Source of the DNA: Musa acuminata AAA Group
Taxonomy: Eukaryota; Streptophyta; Magnoliopsida; Zingiberales; Musaceae
Length of the DNA stretch: 64,000 nt
Direction: 5' to 3'
Assembly: GCF_036884655.1 (NCBI RefSeq)
Contig: NC_088327.1
Location: 16,323,001-16,387,000, forward strand
The notes beneath the pieces were generated by a model. That model worked only from the letters and a program-made list of their open reading frames with translations, was not told where the DNA came from and searched no databases. Positions 55,213 through 64,000 of the stretch are shown here, piece by piece. How positions within the stretch are numbered: the stretch's first letter is position 1; the number at the start of each line of letters is the position of its first letter. Both the position numbers and the translations under genes were made by a program.

Positions 55213-56332
55213 AATGTCATATTTGAAAAGGTTTCTGGTTGGTGGTATGATACTTATGCTACCGTTTATGTTTGCTATGATAAGGTACTCTTCAAGACTT
55301 ACAAAGTAGTCACAGAAGGGCAAGAGATTCAAATGGAAAATGAAGTTCATTCTAAGGTGATTGGCAAGGGAAATATGGAACTCTCTTTCACTTCGGGAAA
55401 AAAAAGTCACTCTTACTAATGTTCTATACCAAATATGAGTAAAAATTTAGTAAGTGAGAATCTCCTTGGCAAACCTGGAATTAAATCTGTATATGAATCC
55501 GGGAAGTTAATTCTATCTTGTAATGAAACTTTTGTTAGAAAAGACTATTATGCTGAGAGAATGGTTAAATTATCTATTGTTGACAATGATTCTAAATTTA
55601 ATAAAGATGTTGCTTCTATTTATATTGTTGATTCTTATTCATTATGACATGATATATTAGCACATATTGGAACTAGCACCATTAGAAGAATGGTTAAGTG
55701 TGGCTTAATAAATTATCATTTTGATGATCTTAATAAATATAAAATTTGTGTTAAATCAAAGATGATAAAGAAATCCTTCAAAAGTGTTGAAAGATATATT
55801 AATTTGTTAAACTTAATACATTCTATGTGTACTTAACATATGTGTAAATTAAATGGCATATTAACAAGAGGAGGTAATAGATATTTCATTACTTTTATAT
55901 ATGATATGTCTAGATTGACATATGTGTACTTATTGAAATATAAAAATGATGCTTTTAATGATTTTAAGGTATATAAAGCAAAAGTTAAAAATTAATTAGG
56001 GAAGAAAATTAAAGTTTTAAGAAATGATAGAGGAGGAGAATACTTTCCTAATGAATTTAACTTGTTTTATGAACAACATGACATAATTCATAAATGTTCA
56101 ACACCTAGAACACTTGAGCAAAATGGATTAGTAGAAAGAAAAAATAGAACTTATCTAGAGATGATTAATGATATATTGTTGCATGCTAAATTATCTTATA
56201 ATTTGTAGGGAGAAGCTTTATTGGCTATATGTCATATTTTAAATTGAATTCTCTTTAAAAAGAATAAGATCTCTCCATATGAGTTATAGAAAGGAAGACA
56301 ACCTAACATTGGTTATTTTAAAGTGTGGGGGT
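55213..56332 (+). pseudogene. Element F protease and integrase, first part (decayed)
   Basis: Resumes with VIFEKVSGWWYDTYATVYVC; the protease site is DTY instead of DTG. A frame change follows near 55400, then NVLY..MSKNLVSENLLGKPGI. The GAG-pre-integrase part is decayed (LAHIGTSTIRRMVKCGLI near 55655-55705). The integrase core shows ITFIYDMSRLTYVYLLKYKN and NDRGGEYFPNEF (catalytic Asp present) and NGLVERKNRTYLEM with the catalytic Glu. Several stops (for example near 55835, 55995, 56208 and 56248) interrupt it. Cut at 56332 by the solo LTR. Confidence 0.85.
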
Positions 56333-58006
56333 TGTTAGGATCGGAGCAGCACTAAGAGGGGGGGTTGAATTAGTGTAGCGGATTAAATCTCGTAAGTTTG
56401 AAAACGATTTCGTAAATGCGTAGAGATTTCGATTCGACAATGAATGACTTGGTGAAAGTAGCTCGAGTAAAGTGAGAAGATAAAAATCAAAAGCTTGCTG
56501 CTATGTAAATAACGGTTTAAGAAAGGTAAACACACACATTTAAGTAACACACCAATTTAAAGTGGTTCGGTCAAAATGACCTACATCCACTTGCGAAGCC
56601 TTCTTCGAAGAGGCTCTCAACTTCCACTAGCAAATCACTTTGAAGGGGAAGGACAAATACCCCTCTTACAACCTTTTACAAGTGGTTCACACTCTTACAA
56701 ATTTTCAAAGAGAAAGAAGGAGGTAAACACTCAAGCTATTGAAAATAAGACTTGCTATAGACTTTGCTAAGGCTTTATCTCAATTTCTTACTCATCAAAA
56801 GGTTATGTTCTCTGCTGAGAATTGAGAGGTATTTATAGACCCGAAGAGGATTCAAATTTGGGCTTCAAATTTTGAATTCTCTTGGATTTCCGAGGCTGGC
56901 GGTGCCATCGCCTATCGGTGGCGGTGCCACCGCCTGTCAATGTCATATTGACCTTTACTAGCGGTGCCACCGCCTGTCGGTGGCAGTGCTACCGCTTGTC
57001 AATTTCCACATTGACAATGTTCTGGCGGTGCCATCGTCTGAACTCTCGGGTTCTGGGCGGTGCCACCGCCTGATCCTTCTGGCTCTGGGCGGTGCCACCA
57101 CCTACACTATTTTTGCTTACTGGTTGGGCTCCAAACTTGGCCCAAACCAGTCCGAACTCGGGCCTAATTGGCCCCTAACCGGGTTATAGGATTAACCCTT
57201 AATCCTAACCCTAATTACATGCAAACTACGAACTTAAGAGATAGTCCTAAGCAAGTTTTTAATCGGTAATGTCGAGTTTCCTTCCGGCGAGCTTTTCAAA
57301 GAACTTCTGGCGGACTTCCGATACACCCTCGGATTTCTTCCGGCGGACTCCCAGCAGGCTCCCGATCTTGTGGCGAGTTCAGCGAGTCTTTGGCAAGTAG
57401 CCAAACCTTCTTAGTGATCTCCATGAACCTCCGACGATCTCTCCGGTGGACTTTCGAAAGCTTCGGCAAGTCCCTGATTCCTTCTCGGTTGGTTCTAACA
57501 GCACTCCCGATGATTCTTCGGACTCTCGACGGACTCTCAAACACCCATCGAACTTGACTTCGGTAGACTTGCTTTATGTCTTCAAGCTTTCATAGTTAAT
57601 CCTGCATACTTAAAACAAAACTTCAATTGAGACAATTAATACAAAGCAATAATCAAGTTGTCCGGCATGTCATTGGTCCTACGACGCTTCGTCCGACTCT
57701 TCGGCGCATCGTCCTCTCTTGTGGCCTATTGCCCAATCGACCAGTTGACTCCGCAACTCCGATATCCTTAGTGCATTACCTGCTCTTCTTGGCCCGATGC
57801 CCGAATCCACGGCCCGAAGTCTTCTATCAATACGTCGACTGATCCACCGACCCGACGTCCAATCTTCTGACATGTTCCTCCGGCACAACATGATTTTCCT
57901 GCTTTAATTGTCTCATCCTGATCAAAGCATCCTATGTCACTCAAAACGTAGATTAATTCATAAACACATATCAAGTGGTTTCATCATCAAAATATGAGAT
58001 TCAATA
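56333..58006 (-). mobile_element. Mosaic Sirevirus-like solo LTR inside F integrase
   Basis: 1674 bp in inverted orientation, TGTTAGGATCGG to GATTCAATA on the plus strand, with the perfect target duplication GGGGT (56328-56332 and 58007-58011). Joining the flanks restores the F frame (KVWG then CLVYYKNNDP). Bases 56333 to about 57605 resemble D/B LTRs. Bases 57606-58006 resemble the first 370 bases of A-type LTRs, including the GACGTCCAATCTTCTGACAT segment, which D and B lack. No internal element sequence is present. Confidence 0.9.
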
Positions 58007-58440
58007 GGGGTGTCTTGTATATTATAAGAATAATGATCCTCAAAGGACAAAGTTGGGACCTAGAGGAATCAAATATACATTTATAGGCTATGCTTCAAAT
58101 AGCAAAGCTTATAGACTTCTTAATTTGAAGTCTAATATCATAATAGAATCTCGAGATGTAGAGTTCTTTGAACATTTAATGACTTCAAGTAATAATGTTC
58201 ATCCTCCAATTAGTGAAGAGTCACCAGTGGAGATATCTCAAAAGGTTGGTAAGCAACCTAATATTCTTTTGATTGGACATTAATCAAGTTCACAAGAGGT
58301 TGGAGAGCAATCTCATGAATTAAGGAAAAGCACTCGTGTATGAAAAGCAAAAACATTAAGATCGAATTAGATTGATTCTCAAAGTATTTCTTTTTACCTT
58401 ATAGAAGGAACTAATGAGAGAGTCTTAAAAATAATTCCTC
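58007..58440 (+). pseudogene. Element F integrase C-terminal part and linker
   Basis: Continues the integrase with CLVYYKNNDPQRTKLGPRGI and FIGYASNSKAYRLLNLKSN, then a hydrophilic linker with stops near 58281, 58341 and 58368. The match to the upstream integrase across the solo LTR is in frame. Confidence 0.85.
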
Positions 58441-59540
58441 TTATTTTACAAGTGGAAGATGATCCTAAAACGTTTAAAGAAGCTATGGCATCTTGTGAAG
58501 CTGCTTTTTGGAAAGATGCTATTAATGATGAGATAGATTTTATTATGTCAAACCACACTTGGAAACTTGTCGATTTATCTTTTGCCACTAAACCTATTAG
58601 TTGTAGATGGGTATTTTGTAGGAAGTATCATACAAATGGTACTCTCCAAACGTTCAAAGCAAGATTAGTTGCTAAAGGATTTCGACAAAAAGAAGGAATA
58701 GATTATTTTGACATATATGCTCCTGTGGCTAGGATCACATCTATTAGAATTAATTTTGTTTTAGCATCAATTTTTTTATCTTTATGTTCATCAAATGGAT
58801 GTCAAAACGGAATTTCTAAATAGAGACCTCGATGAGGAGGTATATATAGAATAACCCAAAGGTTTTATTCTACTAGGAAATGAACATAAAGTATGTAAAC
58901 TTATTAAGCCATTGTATGGTTTAAATCAGGCTCCAAAACAGTGGCATGAGAAATTTAATACAATAATTCTTTCTAATAGATTTGTTTATAATATTGCAGA
59001 TAAATGTGTTTATCTCAAAACTTATGATGACTATATGGTGATAGTTTGCCTTCATATTGATGATATGCTAATAGTGAGCAACAACATGAAAAGTATTGTA
59101 GAAACAAAGAGGTTTCTATCTTCAACATTTAACATGAAAGGTATTGGGCAAGTTGATACTATACTAGGTATCAAGGTAAAAAGAAATAGTGGGGGATATG
59201 TTTTGAGTCAAACTCATTGTGTAGAGAAAGTACTAGAGAAATTCAGTCACTTAAAAATCAAAGAAGTAAATACCTCGTTTGTCCCAAGTATCAAATTAGT
59301 CAAGAATGTTGGAAGAACAGTAGCTCAATTAAAATATTCAAGTGCTATAAGAAGTTTTATGTATGCAACGCAGTGCACAAGACCTGATATAGCATTTGCA
59401 GTTAGTAAATTGAGTAGATTTACTAGCAATCCAAATGTAGAGCATTGGAAGGCTATTGAAAGAATTCTTAGATACCTTAAACAAACCAAATATTATGGCC
59501 TACAATACTCAAATTTTTCTGTTATTTTAGAATGATATAT
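58441..59540 (+). pseudogene. Element F reverse transcriptase (decayed)
   Basis: 58452-58823 has DPKTFKEAMASCEAAFWKDA, SNHTWKLVDL, PISCRWVFCRKYHTNGTLQT and FKARLVAKGFRQKEGIDYFD. A frameshift near 58780 and stops follow. 58912-59535 has MYGLNQAPKQWHEKF, the active site HIDD (59053-59064) in place of YVDD, and ATQCTRPDIAFAVSKLSRF with RILRYLKQTKYYGL. Both catalytic aspartates are kept, but Tyr and Val are changed. Confidence 0.85.
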
Positions 59541-60003
59541 TGACGCAAGTTGGATATCGAGTTTTGGAGATAACAAATCTACTACTGGTTGGGTGTTCAC
59601 CTTAGGAGGTGGCGCTATTTCTTGGAAGAGCAAGAAACAAATGTGTATAACTCACTCACCTATGAAATCAGAATTTGTTGCTCTAGTAGATGTAGGAAAG
59701 GAGGCTAAATGGTTGAGGGACTTTCTATTAGAAATTTCATTGACTTCTAAGAGTGTGAATTCAATTTCTATACTTTGTGATAGTCAAACTACTTTAGCAC
59801 ATGCGTATAGTGAAATATATAATGGAAAGTCAAGATATATAAGTCTTACATATGATTATGTGAGAAAATTAATCAAGAGTGGGATTATTTCACTCACATT
59901 TGTGAAAACAAGTGAGAATTTGGCTGATCCATTCACCAAACCTCTTACACGAGAAGTTATAAGATTAACATCAAAACGGATGGGGCTAAAACTCCTTGAA
60001 TAA
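59541..60003 (+). pseudogene. Element F RNase H (decayed)
   Basis: After a stop at 59533 the RNase H continues ([20 protein letters not shown] and [15 protein letters not shown]), then [40 protein letters not shown], and the C-terminal [16 protein letters not shown], ending with TAA at 60001. The order and length are normal for a Copia RNase H. The first active-site segment reads DAS where an Asp-containing block is expected, so Asp is kept. Confidence 0.83.
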
Positions 60004-60556
60004 AAAATCTACCAATGATAGCAACCCTACTCAATATTATGAAATGAGTAATGAAGTGTTCAAAGGGTAAGAACAAGTCATTGATATGTGGAGTGGTTCA
60101 GCACTTTGAAATATTTTACGAGTCCTATCTAAAGATGTTAAAGTGCCGGTTGTCACCGAATGAGGGTTGAGTTAATTATACTCTTAATGAAGTTCAGTCA
60201 AGTTAGGACAAGTATCTCAAAGAATAACAAAGATACTATAAGAACTTAGAAGTAGTGCCGCTTCGATTAAGAGTTGGAGTTTCTCTCATAAAAGTTTATG
60301 AACTTGGATGAGCCCAAGGCCATATTAGGGTTGAGTGAGATTTTACGAGGAATACAAGGATGTTGTATTTATGTGTGTGGTATTACTAGTGTTGTCATTA
60401 AGAATAACAAATTCAAAGCTTTTATGCTATTTGGGATTTTGACTTCATTTTGTGATGTTTACACTAAGGTAATATTCAAATCAAAGATATATTATTTTAT
60501 TCATAAATACTATTTAATCACTTGGAGAAAATTTTAAATTTGAACAAGTGGGGGAT
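60004..60556 (+). other. 3' untranslated region and polypurine tract of F
   Basis: 550 bases with no gene. The tract AAGTGGGGGAT at 60546-60556 directly precedes the 3' LTR. A short open stretch at 60298-60537 resembles nothing known to me. Confidence 0.7.
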
Positions 60557-61008
60557 TGTTATAAATTGTTCAAATTAAAAAAATTCTTTTCAAAAGATTT
60601 ATTTGAAAAGGTGATTTCCTTTGTAGTTATTTTGATAGTTATTTTTTAAAGGTTATATCTTTTGTGAAAAATATCTATAAATAAGTATTTGAGAGTAAAT
60701 TATGATGACCTCTTTCGTACTCTTCTTCTTTACTCTCCAAGTGATTGAATTAGATATTCTCTAATTTCTCTTTTAAGATTTTTTATTGTTTGCTCGATAC
60801 GGATCTTGTAAAGGTCTATCATATCCACTAAAACTATTTGAATCAAACTCATAATAATCTTATTGAGAAGAGGGTACAAATATCATTTTTAGAAAAATGT
60901 TTATACACGTTTTAAGCCTAAATATATTTTCTATAGTATTCTTGATCTTGTGTTTGTTATTTGTTTTCAAAGTATTTTCATCCTCTTTTTTTTCGTATTT
61001 TTCCAACA
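60557..61008 (+). repeat. 3' LTR of F
   Basis: 452 bp from TGTTATAAATTG to TTTTTCCAACA, followed by TCAAT, the partner of TCGAT before the 5' LTR. Confidence 0.92.
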
Positions 61009-61013
61009 TCAAT

Positions 61014-61460
61014 AGCCTCTCCCGAAGTAGAATGCGAACTCTGGGTTGAGGCTGCCGCTGGTTCTACTACACTTAGACTTGAGCGGCCACTGGTTCGCTT
61101 CCACCTGGCTCTTCTAAGTTCCTGGAATGGAAACATGACGTTTCCTCAACCTCTACCTGTTGTTTCGGAGGAGGAAGAAGAGCGCAGAGAAGGGATGGAA
61201 CTAAGAAGGTGTGCTGAGGAAGATGAAGAGTGGAGTACATACAAGCCATCGAAAGGAGCGAGGCGGCTGCGCGGCGTTAGAAGACGTAGTGGTTCTGGCC
61301 AAGTGCCTCGGCGAGGAGACGAACACGAAGTAAGCTCATGAGACGAAGTGGAGAAGCTTCAAGTTGGCTGCCACTTGTAATTTGCTGGGATACGTACAAG
61401 GAAGAAAGCCGTCGCCCCCATCATGGGCTTTCTGAGAGAGACCAAGCAGGGGTTTCATGG
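61014..61460 (+). pseudogene. FAD-dependent monooxygenase-like pseudogene, right part
   Basis: After the F element the sequence shows LRLERPLVRFHLALLSSWNG, where the family has the PLRFRWP-like block before the GDAxHPM motif. Then comes GGCAALEDVVVLAKCLGEE (about 61262-61318), the conserved second flavin/substrate segment of MO1-type monooxygenases. A frame change leads to WRSFKLAATCNLLGYVQGRK (about 61350-61410). The GDAMHPM motif itself is disrupted by about 100 bases of unrelated acidic sequence (EEEEERREGME). The gene is beyond repair; the order of segments matches the left part at 46840-47176. Confidence 0.68.
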
Positions 61461-61802
61461 CGAAGAGGATGTTGGATGCAGCTCATTTCGAATGAGGGCA
61501 GCACTGATGCCAGGATCAGATCACTTTCATCACACGACATGAAGCCATTGGCAATATGAGATAAAAATATGTATTCTACATGAGGCTGGCTTTGTGTAGG
61601 AGAAAAAAAATGATGATAAGAGAATATTAGGCACAAAAGGGTTCCACAATGAATACTGACCACATCTAGGAATTGTTTCCTACATGCTTTATGAAACAAG
61701 AAGTGAGCCTCTCTCAGGTGGGTGCCAATCAATTTACACATGAAACAAACCAATTCCCAGAATACACTTGTTGAAGCATACCAGGAAAAACTTTGGGACT
61801 GT
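61461..61802 (-). other. Probable 3' flank or UTR of the E2 gene
   Basis: Between the pseudogene end and the E2 stop codon. No coding content accepted; a clear AATAAA on the minus strand was not found. Confidence 0.4.
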
Positions 61803-62539
61803 TCAACTTTCTGAAAGGTTTTCAACCTTGAGCAGATAATCGAATTGGTGGCAATCAGCTCCTACTTCTTTTAATGCAGGAATCAGCCGAGGCAAAATTT
61901 TTGCCAGTGTTAACTTGAAACCAACAGAACAAGAGTGCTTGCGGCTCGTCTCAGTTAGGCAGGCATCCTTTGTAAGTGAACCGATCAGGCAGCCATCCAT
62001 GTAGGCCTCGCAGGCTTTAAGAATGTAATGACCTCTTCTGCGGAAGTGGTCCTTGACGAAGACCTCAAAATGCTACATCAACAACATATAAATCAGACAA
62101 ACAACATAGAATATCTTTAAAAAATAATAAAAAACCAACATTGTTGCAAAATATTTGTTCCAAAACCATATAAGGAATTTGTTCAGCAGATTTGACAAGA
62201 TTTTGACTCTCCAGCAAACAAACACAGTGGAAGGGATGTGAAGTTGAGAACATTCTGGTACTAATGTAAGTTGTCAACGACAGCAATAAATCTAAGGTGA
62301 GTTAAAAAAAAGTGCAAGCTCTGCAAATATTAAACTTGCTGTTGAAGGAGCCAATAACAGTCAAAGTGCAATATAATAAGTAAAATGTTTTATCAGCAAG
62401 AAAAATTATCACTTATCACATAAACACAGTAAAATCTAGTTGTGAAGGGATCCGGTTTCTTTTGCAGAATGACAAATCTAAATCTTAAAAAAAAAACACC
62501 ATAACAGTCACAGTTATGATTGTGTACCCATTTCTCTTC

Positions 62540-62597
<58 letters not shown>

Positions 62598-64000
62598 GAG
62601 AAACAGAACTTGTAACGGGCTTTTTGCACTTACCACTGGGGGCCTTCTCAAAAGATACAGCATGGATTTCAAGTTAAGTAGGTATGTATTCTCATTATAT
62701 GGTAAAGCATTCTTCTCGCCTTCAACTGTACCAATCTGTTTTTCATAGCCAGCTTCATTGAAATATGGCTTATCATTGAGAACCAATCCCTGTAGTGAAA
62801 CTAGGACTTGGAGGATGCTGGAAGACGAAGGATCCCAGACTTCATTTCCCTTGCCTGTCCATGTATTTAGCAGGCTTAAGCAAACCTTCCCATCCACATA
62901 CAAATTGGGGTTTACTCGCAGGCCACCCGAATGATAATATACTGACTGCAAAAACAAGAAGAATCAATAATAAAGTCGAAGTAAATTGAAGACTGGATTA
63001 ACAGATTCACTCATCCGTAAATTCAAGAAGAATGATCAAAGCAAACAGGCAGGGATCATAAACTGAGGTTAGTCTTTTGACAAAATGTGGGGGATTTAAC
63101 TAGCAAATTTTAATATCACAATTACCGGTGGAACTTGAGGGTACTCTGGAGGAAGTTGAAAATCGAAGAAGAAGAGGCCATCCTGATACGGGGTTCCACA
63201 GGCTCCAATTATTACAGCTCTTATGAGATCCATGCGGTCCTCAAACACTCGAACATAAATAGCATCTGTAATCAGGATCAAAACTAGAGCTCATTTATTC
63301 ACATCAACTATATAAATTGTTTATTCAGCCAGTAATATTTCCTTACCAGGTAGGTTCTTCTCAAGAATGGTCCATTCTTGCTGAACCTTTTTGACCCACT
63401 TCCTTCCACCATTACTCTGCATTTTAATTATTATATCTTTTCTGTGTTAAGACAGCTATACAACTTACATAAGAAGCATAAGCATCAACACATATAGGAA
63501 AATCATGTATCTAGATACGGCAATGAATCAGGTAACAGCAGAATTCAAGTGCAGCATAAATATCATATGCATTGTATGTATAATGAGTTCTATGAAAATT
63601 TGTCGAGTTGCAAGAAAATGAAAGAGAAATTTATCAATTACCATCTCAGCATCACCATGAAAATGATGATCCAAAGGATTTTCAGTAACATCAAAGTGAC
63701 TGAAATTACATAGATCATCCATACTATAATCTCTTTGATTTCCATCATATAGTCCCATCAATGTTGGTTTCACTATGCTGTCCTCAATTTTCAGTTCAGC
63801 CTCTTCTGTTGCTGCCACCTGATTCTCCACTTCAACAGTCTCATCCATGCTTTCTGCAATAAGACCATCTGATACATCAAAACCTCTATTCTCATATGCC
63901 TCATCTAATGTACTTCCAGAAAGGTCAATATCTGCTTTATGGCCATCTTCATTTGCAATTATCTGATCTGAACCTGATGAGTCAGACTGTTTTCTAGTCC
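61803..64000 (-). CDS. Ubiquitin-conjugating enzyme E2, UBC23/UBC24(PHO2)-like, C-terminal part
   Basis: Minus-strand exons: 63642-64000 (open to the window edge), 63347-63416, 63126-63265, 62634-62945, 61803-62072 (TGA at 61803-61805). All junctions are GT-AG and phases agree. The edge exon encodes an acidic Ser/Asp/Glu-rich stretch ending FDVTENPLDHHFHGDAEM. The E2 fold follows: RKWVKKVQQEWTILEKNLPD, IYVRVFEDRMDLIRAVIIGA, GLFFFDFQLPPEYPQVPP, YYHSGGLRVNPNLY, then the catalytic cysteine in DGKVCLSLLNTW (codon 62880-62882). The extension (KPYFNEAGYEKQIGTVEGEK, YLLNLKSMLYLLRRPP, HFEVFVKDHFRRRGHYILKA) marks the large UBE2O/PHO2 class. It takes ubiquitin from E1 and passes it to substrates. PHO2 itself controls phosphate transporters; which paralogue this is cannot be decided from the C-terminus. 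Confidence 0.9.
62542..62594. repeat. (TA)n microsatellite in the last E2 intron
   Basis: About 26 uninterrupted TA units within the intron between 62073 and 62633, some 40 bases from the donor at 62633. It lies outside the coding exons. Confidence 0.95.

Larger units (their letters stand above)
47177..61008 (+). mobile_element. Copia element F (complete, decayed), inserted in the monooxygenase gene
   Basis: LTRs 47177-47620 and 60557-61008. The target duplication is TCGAT/TCAAT (47172-47176, 61009-61013; one mismatch). Without its two insertions (A2 and the solo LTR) it is about 5.5 kb. The order is gag, protease, integrase, reverse transcriptase, RNase H and purine tract at 60546-60556. 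Many stops are present. The nucleocapsid knuckle, protease and reverse transcriptase motifs are all altered. Confidence 0.93.

Noticed and set aside
60298..60537. Hydrophobic 79-codon frame after F RNase H, considered as an env-like gene
   Set aside because: Too short, no signal or conserved motif, and located in the ordinary 3' untranslated region of a Copia element.
61421..61825. A 134-codon minus-strand frame next to the E2 gene
   Set aside because: It lies across the end of the monooxygenase pseudogene and the E2 3' flank, with no recognisable domain.

Overview
This window is nuclear DNA of a flowering plant. Two host genes have conventional plant intron-exon structure, and nearly everything else is nested LTR retrotransposons. 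The host proteins and the Sirevirus-like Copia elements suggest a monocot, possibly of the banana family (Musaceae), but that placement is an impression and was not tested. There are no operons, CRISPR arrays, rRNA or tRNA genes.

Bases 1-34819 are a stack of Copia elements. The oldest layer is a minus-strand Copia (E, 10851-15560). The 3' part of a plus-strand Sirevirus-like element (A1, 1-10850) lies next to E's 3' coding end. A minus-strand Copia (C, 1739-10317, target duplication TATAT) sits inside the A1 LTR, exactly in its TATA box. Eleven bases beyond E's 5' LTR is a plus-strand Sirevirus-like element (B, 15572-34819, target duplication CCTTT). Its 5' LTR was split by a minus-strand relative (D, 16631-26178), and its gag was split by a solo LTR of the C family (27620-29230, target duplication GTTTC). 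D carries a decayed extra ORF between RNase H and the 3' LTR.

Bases 34820-40330 hold a large solo LTR (34868-38321, target duplication ATAAC, probably Gypsy-type) with an internal 30-bp tandem array, then a degenerate array of about 65-bp units, then plain intergenic DNA.

Bases 40330-46340 are an intact eight-exon gene for an Alba-domain protein with an RGG-rich tail (256 aa).

Bases 46840-61460 are a broken FAD-monooxygenase-like gene. It is split by a plus-strand Copia (F, 47177-61008, target duplication TCGAT/TCAAT). F itself holds a complete gag-only Sirevirus-like element (A2, 48538-55212) and an inverted mosaic solo LTR (56333-58006, target duplication GGGGT).

Bases 61803-64000 are the 3' half of a minus-strand gene for a large-class ubiquitin-conjugating enzyme, related to the UBC23/UBC24(PHO2) type, running off the right edge.

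All retrotransposon coding regions seen here are decayed. The two host genes look functional. The least ordinary items are the extra ORF of D, the mosaic solo LTR, the palindrome arrays upstream of the LTR TATA boxes, and the 5' leader of C with its four-copy repeat and very GC-rich block.
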